Assembly: GCA_910584955.1 (NCBI GenBank)
Contig: CAJUDC010000053.1
Coordinates: forward strand, 1-15,097
Reading direction: 5' to 3'
DNA: 15,097 bases
DNA from: an uncultured Paraprevotella sp.
Lineage (GTDB): Bacteria > Bacteroidota > Bacteroidia > Bacteroidales > Bacteroidaceae
Under the pieces are notes generated by a model, which did not search any database, had not been told where the DNA came from, and saw only the letters and a program-made list of their open reading frames with translations. This document shows, one piece after another, positions 7,522-13,761 of the stretch. The first letter of the stretch is position 1, and each line of letters begins with the position of its first letter. A program made the translations under genes and the position numbers.

Positions 7522-7552
7522 CAAATGTAGATAAAAAGATAATATAATCAAA
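7522..7552 (-). promoter_or_regulatory. asnB promoter
   Basis: On the minus strand TTTG (7552-7549), a 19-nt spacer and TACATTTG (7529-7522) match the Bacteroides -33/-7 consensus exactly. The -7 box ends 49 nt before the ATG at 7472. Confidence 0.75.
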
Positions 7553-7831
7553 TTATTTCTTTCTTTTTGTTTTGGTAAATTGTGTATTTGGTGATATTTT
7601 GATAGTTCCTCTGTTAAGAGGAAAACTGTTTGGGAAAAGCGTAAGGAAGCTTGCTTTTCTGCACAGAGAGCGATAGGGAAGGGGCGTTTTGCGGGCATTT
7701 CCGAAGTAGTCCGTTCGAACGGTTTTCCGGTACGGGGGCAACGGTTTGCCGGGGTGTCATTCTGTTGTGAAAATGCTTTTCCCGGGATAATTTAATAAGT
7801 GGAAAATGGCCCGGACTTTGTTTTTTGTTTG

Positions 7832-7839
7832 TATCTTTG
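7832..7839 (+). promoter_or_regulatory. pfkA -7 promoter element
   Basis: TATCTTTG matches TAnnTTTG and ends 31 nt before the pfkA ATG. The nearest TTTG upstream (7817-7820) is only 11 nt away, too close for a standard -33, so only the -7 half is supported. Confidence 0.55.
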
Positions 7840-7870
7840 CCTTGGAATAATCTAATAAAGCGAATATACA

Positions 7871-8848
7871 ATGAGAAAGATTAAGTGTGTGGGGATACTG
7901 ACTTCGGGAGGAGACGCTCCGGGGATGAACGCTGCCATACGTGCCGTAACCCGCTCGGCCATAGCCTCCGGTCTTCAGGTGAAAGCTATCTACAGAGGAT
8001 ACGAAGGTTTGATTAATAACGAAATCAAGGAGTTTACAACGGAGAATGTGAGCAACATCATCCAGCGGGGCGGTACGATACTGAAGACGGCGCGCAGTAC
8101 GGAATTTCTGACGGTGGAGGGACGGAAACGGGCTTACGATAACATGGTGGAGCAGAATATCGATGCACTGGTGGTTATCGGCGGAAACGGTTCGCTGGCC
8201 GGTGCGCGCATCTTTGCCGAAGAATACGATGTGCCCTGTATCGGACTGCCCGGTACGATAGACAATGATTTGAACGGCACGGATTCAACGATTGGTTACG
8301 ATACGACGTTGAACACGATTATGGAATGTGTGGACAAGATCCGTGATACGGCGACTTCGCACGAGCGTATCTTTTTTGTGGAGGTTATGGGACGCGATGC
8401 CGGTTTCCTGGCTCAGAACAGTGCGATTGCCACCGGAGCCGAGGCGGCTATTATACCGGAAGATTCCACCAATGCCGATCAGTTGGAACAGTTCATCGGT
8501 CGGGGTATCCGCAAGAGTAAGAACTCCAGTATCGTGTTGGTATCGGAAAGTCCTAAATGCGGTGCCATGTACTATGCCGAGCGGGTGAGGAAAGAATATC
8601 CCGAGTACGATGTGCGGGTGTCTATCCTCGGTCATTTGCAACGAGGCGGTTCGCCCAGTGCCAACGACCGTATCCTGGCTTCCCGGCTCGGGGTAGGTGC
8701 CGTCCAGGCCTTGAAGGAAGGACAGCGCAATGTGATGATCGGTATCCGCAACGACGAAGTGGTTTATGTGCCTTTCTCGAATGCCATCAAGAGCAACAAG
8801 CCCGTGAAAAAGGAACTTATCGACGTGCTGGGCATTCTGTCCATCTGA
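7871..8848 (+). CDS. pfkA: ATP-dependent 6-phosphofructokinase
   Basis: This 325-residue enzyme phosphorylates fructose-6-phosphate to fructose-1,6-bisphosphate, the committed step of glycolysis. The nucleotide-binding start TSGGDAPGMNAAIR lies at 11-24. The catalytic motif PGTIDND lies at 127-133, with Asp131 as the expected base. MGRDAGFLA (173-181) and HLQRGGSPSA (255-264) bind the sugar phosphate. The Gly of PGTIDND, where PPi-dependent enzymes have Lys, and the short length point to ATP as donor. One oddity is GGNGS at 104-108: the E. coli enzyme has GGDGS, whose Asp helps bind Mg-ATP, so Asn106 replaces that Asp. The start is supported by the conserved N-terminus and the -7 box 31 nt upstream; there is no Shine-Dalgarno. 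It converges with the GH43 gene on a shared terminator. The alternative of a PPi-dependent enzyme is less likely from the motifs but not excluded. Confidence 0.95.
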   Translation: MRKIKCVGILTSGGDAPGMNAAIRAVTRSAIASGLQVKAIYRGYEGLINNEIKEFTTENVSNIIQRGGTILKTARSTEFLTVEGRKRAYDNMVEQNIDALVVIGGNGSLAGARIFAEEYDVPCIGLPGTIDNDLNGTDSTIGYDTTLNTIMECVDKIRDTATSHERIFFVEVMGRDAGFLAQNSAIATGAEAAIIPEDSTNADQLEQFIGRGIRKSKNSSIVLVSESPKCGAMYYAERVRKEYPEYDVRVSILGHLQRGGSPSANDRILASRLGVGAVQALKEGQRNVMIGIRNDEVVYVPFSNAIKSNKPVKKELIDVLGILSI

Positions 8849-8874
8849 TATATACGCTGCCGGATAGCGGTTAA

Positions 8875-8931
8875 GCCTATAAAAAGATCCGTCCTGAGAG
8901 CTACCCCCTCAGGACGGATCTTTTTATAGGC
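8875..8931. terminator. Bidirectional terminator between pfkA and the GH43 gene
   Basis: A perfect 24-bp stem (8875-8898 pairing with 8908-8931) has a 9-nt loop. The core is AAAAAGATCCGTCCTGAG paired with CTCAGGACGGATCTTTTT, so each strand presents a GC-rich stem followed by a T5 tract. It lies 26 nt after the pfkA stop and 17 nt after the GH43 stop, and can end transcription from both. Confidence 0.9.
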
Positions 8932-8948
8932 CCGGCGGAAGAACGCCG

Positions 8949-11870
8949 TTAGTGTCCGAACCTTACTTTTTGGCCGTCCACGATGTACAGGCCTTTTTTC
9001 GGAGCGGTCACTTTGCGACCGGTCAAGTCGTAGATGGTGCCGGTCTGGGGGCGGATTGTCCCGTCGGTCGTGATGTGATCCACAGCTGTTCCGTCTTCGC
9101 CTAGCGTGAAGTCGGTCACGCGGTTGCTCATTGTATTCAGCGCACGCACGTCGGCGGATGTCAGTTCCCGGTCGTATACCAGCAGATCGTCCATCATTAC
9201 ATCGGCCGATCCCCAGAATGAGCCGTAGCCCAGATACAGATACGGAGCCTTTCGGACGAAGTCGAGCATACCGCTGTAGTCGAAGTTCTTCGGCGTGCCG
9301 CCCGTGCTGGCGTCGAAAGCCATGTTGTTCTTTCGTATGCCGTTGACGTATAGCTTGCAACCGTTCTCTTTCGAGAAGGTAAGCGTCACCAGTGTCCATT
9401 GTCCCACGGGGATATAGTCGCACGTGGCTTTGGAGGGATGATTCACGTCGAAATAGTTGCCGCGTCCGTCGTTGTAGCCGATGTACGAGTTACCCGTGAG
9501 GTACAGACGGCTGCCGCTGTTGGCCGGTTCCGTGGGATTGTAAAAACACCAGATGGCATCCCAGGCATTGTCGTCCGTGCGATTCACCCACAGGGAGATG
9601 GAGAAACCGTCGGGGCATTCCGTTCCCCGGAGGGGGTTGACGAAGCGCGTGTAGCTGCATGAGTTGGCCCCCGGATAACCGAAATACTGATGGATCACTT
9701 TGCCGAAGCGCGCCACATCTTCCGTCAGCGAGGGCCGCGTGCCGTTGGGCTGGCGGAACATTACGCCCTGTTGTGCCGTATTGTAGGCGTTGACGAACTT
9801 CTCGTCATCGAAGTTATAGTATGCCTTGATGCCGCTCAGGTAGTCGCCGGACGGGATGATCTCGCGGTTGGCCGTCACGTGGTAGGTCGTTTGCCAGAAA
9901 TAAGGGCCGCAGGCGATCCGTGCGGTCAGGTCCACCGGCACGTTCTCTTCGGCGGGAGCATATTTGCCGGTGTTCGAAATGATGTCCGGTCTGCTGGAGC
10001 CCCATTCGATGGTGGCTCCGTAGCGCATGGGGAGGTACAGGTCGAGGTTGCGGCTCACGACGGCTCCGTTCTTCACCGGCAGTACGGTGTTGTTCACGTT
10101 GTAAGCCACGGCATATTGCGGATCCATCTTGCTCCCCCATACGTTTACGCCGTCGGCACTAGCCGCCGTGAAGCAGAGTGTCTTTATGGTGGTCGGGTCC
10201 ATCATCTGTTCCGTCACTACGCCTTTGAACACGCTGCCGTTCAGTGTGAGGGTGATGTACGACGTACCCGGTTCCGTTTTCCAGCTTCCTTTGTACGCCC
10301 CCTCTATGCTTCCGTTCGCGTGCAGGGTGACGGTGACGGGATGTATCTCCTCGTAGTTCGTGTGATCCATGCGGTATTTATGCCACAGCAACTGGTATTC
10401 TCCCTGAATCTGCTGCGGTGAGAAACGCTCGGTGGCGGCGATGTCGCTGTCGGTGACGCGCTCGCCTTTGTATTCGTAGGGGGCGCATACCAGCCAGCCG
10501 TCCTTGTTGGTGAACAGTTGGTGCACACGCACCTGATGGCCGGCCGTTCCGTCGTTGAATTTGGTGTGATACACCACGAATGTCCGTCCTTCCTTGTCGG
10601 TAATGGCCGAGTTGTGTCCTTGTGCGCATTCGCCTACGGTCATACCGCCCCATTTGTAGCTGCCCATGATCTTTTCGCCCCGGTTGGTGGCGGCGTCTGT
10701 TCCGAAGTTCTTCTGCCAGCCCGTATACACGGCGTTGGTTCCCTTGGCGTCCGTGTAAGGGCCGTCCGGGCGCAGGGAGCGGAACACGCGCATCTCATAA
10801 CCGCCGTCGGGGGCGTATCCGCCGTAGGAGAGGAACAGATAATAATACTTTCCGATGTGTTGTATGTAAGGCCCTTCGCCGGACACGTAATATCCGCCTG
10901 CGATCTTCTTTCCGAAGTACGGGTCGACGGTTACGGAGGCTCCCTTGCCGTCGTAGTCGCTGCCGTAGGTCACGGTATAGTCTCTCAGTCCCGTCTCGTT
11001 GTCGAGCCGTAACATATAAATACCGCCCGACCACGAACCGTAGGCCATCCACAACTGTTCCTCTTCATCGTAGAACACGCACGGGTCGATGGCATGCGGC
11101 CAGAATGTGCCCCATTGTCTGCCTTTGTTGTAGCGGGCGGGGAGGGAAGCCTGTGTTCCCAGCACGATTTCCAGGTCGGTGTGACGGTAAGAGACGCGTT
11201 CGTCCGTATCGTTGTTGAATCCCGTAAAGACCACCGGTCCTTGGTATACGTAAGGTCCTTCGGGGTGTTGTGCGGTGAGCAGTACGATGCAGGAATTCCA
11301 TACCGGCCCGTTCAGGCTCACGTAGTAGCACCATTTGCCGAGCGCGGGGTTGTACACGACGTCGGGGGCCCACATGTTGCCGGCCACGCTCCAGGGCGCT
11401 TGGGTCTCCGGATCGGGCAAGGCGCAGTTCCATGCCGCAGCGTCGAAGTTTCCGAAATCCACTTCCCTGATCTCGCCGTTGACGCGCGCCTTTACCCGTC
11501 GGATCTGCTGGGTGCGGAAGGCTTCGTTGTAGCTCGCCTTCACCGTCTGTCCCTTGTCGTTTACGATGCCGAACAGGCCGCTCGTCGGTTCCTGTCCCGT
11601 TACCCACGTCCAGTTGCGCAGGTCCGTGCTCTTGGCAGTGGCCATGTGAGAGCCGAAAATGTAATATTGTTCGCTTGCGGGATCGTATACGACCGAGGGA
11701 TCGTGTACGCTGGTCCATGCGTTGTTTACAGTCTTGTACAGGTTAAACGCCTCGATGGAGGAAATTTGTATGCTGTCGGTCCCGGAGGCGGTTGGTACGG
11801 CCCGGCCGGCGGTTGAAACAGACAAGGCCGCCGATAGGGTCAGGCTTTTCAGGTAAAGACGGATTTTCAT
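8949..11870 (-). CDS. Secreted GH43 glycoside hydrolase (arabinan endo-1,5-alpha-L-arabinosidase type) with Ig-like and LamG domains
   Basis: This 973-residue protein has a signal peptide (residues 1 to about 24). The five-bladed GH43 catalytic domain spans about 38-475. HDPSVVYDP (56-64) carries the probable base Asp57. WAPDVVYNP (167-175) is a conserved blade motif. AIDPCVFYDE (260-269) carries the pKa-setting Asp262. SGEGPYI (330-336) carries the acid Glu332, and GHNS (418-421) holds the late His often tied to a metal. Residues about 486-585 look like the beta-rich domain that follows arabinanase-type GH43 enzymes. Residues about 586-668 resemble an atrophied bacterial Ig domain. Residues about 680-912 form a LamG/concanavalin-like sandwich with FSISLWVNR and GQWTLVTLTF motifs. 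The C-terminus (IYDLTGRKV then KGLYIVDGQKV, 946-969) is a secretion-tail-like motif. Arabinan is the likely substrate, inferred from family resemblance only. The gene is monocistronic with no SusC/SusD genes beside it. Confidence 0.9.
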   Translation of the reverse strand: MKIRLYLKSLTLSAALSVSTAGRAVPTASGTDSIQISSIEAFNLYKTVNNAWTSVHDPSVVYDPASEQYYIFGSHMATAKSTDLRNWTWVTGQEPTSGLFGIVNDKGQTVKASYNEAFRTQQIRRVKARVNGEIREVDFGNFDAAAWNCALPDPETQAPWSVAGNMWAPDVVYNPALGKWCYYVSLNGPVWNSCIVLLTAQHPEGPYVYQGPVVFTGFNNDTDERVSYRHTDLEIVLGTQASLPARYNKGRQWGTFWPHAIDPCVFYDEEEQLWMAYGSWSGGIYMLRLDNETGLRDYTVTYGSDYDGKGASVTVDPYFGKKIAGGYYVSGEGPYIQHIGKYYYLFLSYGGYAPDGGYEMRVFRSLRPDGPYTDAKGTNAVYTGWQKNFGTDAATNRGEKIMGSYKWGGMTVGECAQGHNSAITDKEGRTFVVYHTKFNDGTAGHQVRVHQLFTNKDGWLVCAPYEYKGERVTDSDIAATERFSPQQIQGEYQLLWHKYRMDHTNYEEIHPVTVTLHANGSIEGAYKGSWKTEPGTSYITLTLNGSVFKGVVTEQMMDPTTIKTLCFTAASADGVNVWGSKMDPQYAVAYNVNNTVLPVKNGAVVSRNLDLYLPMRYGATIEWGSSRPDIISNTGKYAPAEENVPVDLTARIACGPYFWQTTYHVTANREIIPSGDYLSGIKAYYNFDDEKFVNAYNTAQQGVMFRQPNGTRPSLTEDVARFGKVIHQYFGYPGANSCSYTRFVNPLRGTECPDGFSISLWVNRTDDNAWDAIWCFYNPTEPANSGSRLYLTGNSYIGYNDGRGNYFDVNHPSKATCDYIPVGQWTLVTLTFSKENGCKLYVNGIRKNNMAFDASTGGTPKNFDYSGMLDFVRKAPYLYLGYGSFWGSADVMMDDLLVYDRELTSADVRALNTMSNRVTDFTLGEDGTAVDHITTDGTIRPQTGTIYDLTGRKVTAPKKGLYIVDGQKVRFGH

Positions 11871-11898
11871 AAGCTATAAATAAGGTTGATAGTCAGTG

Positions 11899-11930
11899 CA
11901 AATGTAACGGTTTTCAATGGAATAACCATA
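11899..11930 (-). promoter_or_regulatory. GH43 gene promoter
   Basis: A perfect -7 box TACATTTG (11906-11899, minus strand) lies 28 nt before the ATG at 11870. A three-of-four -33 match, TATG (11930-11927), sits 20 nt upstream. The -7 half is well supported and the -33 half is weak. Confidence 0.6.
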
Positions 11931-12230
11931 ATGATGAGTGTAATTTTTACAATATTTCGGGACGAAAAAATGTAGCGAAGTGCGGCGATAATGAAAATGA
12001 CGGTTTGAACCGTACGGATCAAGGCTTGTTTTTTATAAATCACGGTTTGTTGTGTGCAAATTGCCTCGCGGTCTGCATTTTTCGACGGATAGATCCGTTT
12101 TTTGTTGGGTGGGAAATATAGGTTTGCGGGCGGGATGAGGCAGATTGAGGCGGTGGGAAAAACGGGCGGTTTTCCGTAGGACCGAAAAAAGAAAACGAAC
12201 GAATCGGACGGATATTTGAATTTGTTTTTA

Positions 12231-12238
12231 TAATTTTG
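12231..12238 (+). promoter_or_regulatory. Candidate -7 element of the PurF-like gene
   Basis: TAATTTTG matches TAnnTTTG and ends 33 nt before the ATG at 12272. No TTTG is found 19-21 nt upstream; the TTTG copies at 12215 and 12221 are too close. If this is the promoter, the longer TTG-initiated reading frame at 12236 is ruled out, because it would begin inside the box. Confidence 0.45.
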
Positions 12239-12271
12239 CAGGCTCAAAGACAAACCAATATTATACGACTT

Positions 12272-13702
12272 ATGGGAGGTTTCTTCGGCACCGTTTCCAC
12301 CCGCTCCTGTGTGGCGGACCTGTTTTACGGAACAGATTATAATTCTCATCTCGGAACGCGGCGCGGCGGGTTGGCTACCTACAGCCCGGAACATGGCTTT
12401 ATCCGTTCCATCCACAATCTGGAAAATTCATATTTCCGCACCAAGTTCGAACCTACGCTCGACAAGTTTCACGGGAATGCCGGTATCGGCATCATCAGCG
12501 ATACGGATGCGCAGCCGTTGATTCTCAATTCGCATCTGGGGCGTTTTGCCATCGTCACCGTCGCCAAGATTGTAAATATCGACGAGCTGACCGACATGCT
12601 GTTGCAGAAAAATATGCACTTTGCCGAACTGAGTTCCGGCAAGACCAACCAGACGGAGTTGATAGCCCTGCTTCTGATTCAGGGCAAAACGTTTACGGAC
12701 GGTATTGAAAACGTGTTCCGTCATATAAAAGGTTCGTGTTCCATGCTCTTGCTTACGGAAGACGGCATTATTGCCGCCCGCGACAGTTGGGGGCGGACGC
12801 CCATCGTGGTGGGGAAGAAAGACGGGGCGTATGCCGCTACGAGTGAGTCGACCGCTTTCCCGAATCTGGACTATTCCACGGAGTATTATCTGGGGCCGGG
12901 TGAGATTGTCAGGTTGCGCCCCGACGGCATGGAGCAGTTGAGAAAGCCCAACGAGAAGATGCAGGTGTGCTCTTTCCTGTGGGTGTATTACGGGTTCCCG
13001 ACTTCTTGTTACGAAGACCGTAATGTAGAGGCGGTGCGTTTTGCCTGTGGAGAGAAGATGGGTAGCAGAGATACGAATCGGGTGGATTGTGTGTGCGGCA
13101 TTCCCGATTCGGGAATCGGGATGGCATTGGGTTATGCAGCCGGCATGAAAGTGCCCTATCAGCGCGCTATCTCGAAATATACGCCTACCTGGCCGCGCAG
13201 TTTTATGCCCAGCAACCAGGAGATGCGTTCGCTGGTGGCGAAGATGAAACTTATATCCAACCGGGCGTTGCTGAAGGACAAACGGGTGCTTTTCTGTGAT
13301 GATTCCATTGTACGCGGTACGCAGTTGCGCGACAATGTGAAAGTATTGTTTGAGGAGGGCGCGCGCGAGGTGCACATGCGTATCGCCTGTCCGCCGCTGA
13401 TCTACGGTTGTCCTTTTATTAACTTTACGTCGTCGAAGAGCGACATGGAACTGATCACGCGCCGGCTTATCAAGGAGTTCGAGGGCGACGAGAATGCCAA
13501 TCTGGAGAAGTATGCCACGACGGATTCGCCCGAATACAAACGGATGGTGGCAACGATTGCCGAACGTTTCGGGTTGTCGTCGTTGCAGTTTAACACGCTG
13601 GAGAATCTGGTAGAAGCCATCGGACTACCCAAATGCCGTATCTGTACGCACTGCTTCGACGGGAGCAGTTGCCATACCTTGGAAAAGCAGGCGGAGGAAT
13701 AA
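12272..13702 (+). CDS. PurF-like phosphoribosyltransferase with a degenerate glutaminase domain
   Basis: This 476-residue protein resembles amidophosphoribosyltransferase (PurF), the first enzyme of purine synthesis, which makes phosphoribosylamine from PRPP and glutamine. The transferase half is well kept: CGIPDSGIGMALGYA (275-289) and the PRPP loop FCDDSIVRGT (341-350). Four cysteines line up with the Fe4S4 ligands of Bacillus-type PurF: Cys233 (VCSFLWVYY), Cys380 (IYGC), and Cys458 and Cys461 (ICTHCFDG). The N-terminal glutaminase half is not intact. It starts MGGFFGT, so Gly stands where the nucleophilic Cys is needed. The HNGN oxyanion segment is VAKI (97-100), and the Asp of the SDTE segment is replaced in NQTE (126-129). 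Ammonia-dependent activity, another nitrogen donor or a regulatory role are all possible. The alignment was made by eye. The start at 12272 is chosen over the upstream TTG because MGGFFG matches the domain's first strand and lies 33 nt from the -7 box. Confidence 0.85.
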   Translation: MGGFFGTVSTRSCVADLFYGTDYNSHLGTRRGGLATYSPEHGFIRSIHNLENSYFRTKFEPTLDKFHGNAGIGIISDTDAQPLILNSHLGRFAIVTVAKIVNIDELTDMLLQKNMHFAELSSGKTNQTELIALLLIQGKTFTDGIENVFRHIKGSCSMLLLTEDGIIAARDSWGRTPIVVGKKDGAYAATSESTAFPNLDYSTEYYLGPGEIVRLRPDGMEQLRKPNEKMQVCSFLWVYYGFPTSCYEDRNVEAVRFACGEKMGSRDTNRVDCVCGIPDSGIGMALGYAAGMKVPYQRAISKYTPTWPRSFMPSNQEMRSLVAKMKLISNRALLKDKRVLFCDDSIVRGTQLRDNVKVLFEEGAREVHMRIACPPLIYGCPFINFTSSKSDMELITRRLIKEFEGDENANLEKYATTDSPEYKRMVATIAERFGLSSLQFNTLENLVEAIGLPKCRICTHCFDGSSCHTLEKQAEE

Positions 13703-13745
13703 AAAGATGCGTGGCGGTCTCGAAAGGCCGCCACGCATGGTTTTT
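13701..13745. terminator. Bidirectional terminator between the PurF-like and YihY genes
   Basis: A 14-bp stem (13707-13720 with 13725-13738, one G-U pair) is closed by a CGAA tetraloop. T5 follows on the plus strand (13741-13745), and A5 precedes it (13701-13705), which reads as T5 on the minus strand. It begins at the PurF-like stop codon and ends 16 nt before the YihY-family stop. Confidence 0.85.
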
Positions 13746-13761
13746 AGGGGCTGTATCCCCG

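Larger units (their letters stand above)
7473..7870. other. asnB-pfkA divergent intergenic region
   Basis: This 398-bp region separates divergent asnB and pfkA. Its left third is AT-rich and holds the asnB promoter. The middle holds a perfect 12-bp palindrome CCGTTCGAACGG (7711-7722) and the octamer ACGGTTTG (7741-7748). The right end holds a pfkA -7 box. Short open frames cross it on the minus strand, but none has a recognisable product. Confidence 0.6.
11871..12271. other. GH43-PurF-like divergent intergenic region with spaced ACGG palindromes
   Basis: This 401-bp region holds promoters for both divergent genes. Between them are two 14-bp perfect inverted repeats of the form ACGG-N6-CCGT: ACGGTTTGAACCGT (12000-12013) and ACGGATAGATCCGT (12085-12098). 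A half-site ACGGTTTG (12042-12049) lies between them. The three starts are 42 and 43 bp apart, about four helical turns each. They may be operator sites. The second palindrome is followed by a T7 run and could also be a weak hairpin terminator. A 182-codon minus-strand frame covers most of this region but looks spurious. Confidence 0.45.

Noticed and set aside
11094..11816. 240-codon plus-strand frame inside the GH43 gene (and a similar one at 9690-10421)
   Set aside because: These are antisense shadows of the GH43 reading frame; the minus-strand product has clear catalytic motifs.
12085..12105. Hairpin plus T-run as a terminator in the GH43-PurF-like gap
   Set aside because: The stem is only 6 bp and no transcript is expected to end there, because both flanking genes point away from it.
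12236..12271. TTG start 12 codons upstream of the PurF-like ATG
   Set aside because: It falls inside the TAATTTTG promoter element, and MGGFFG at 12272 matches the beginning of the domain.
11867..12415. 182-codon open frame on the minus strand upstream of the GH43 gene
   Set aside because: It crosses two promoters and overlaps the 5' end of the PurF-like gene in antisense; its translation looks like random AT-rich sequence.
12428..13375. 315-codon minus-strand frame inside the PurF-like gene
   Set aside because: It is antisense to a well-conserved coding region and shows no signal, motif or promoter.
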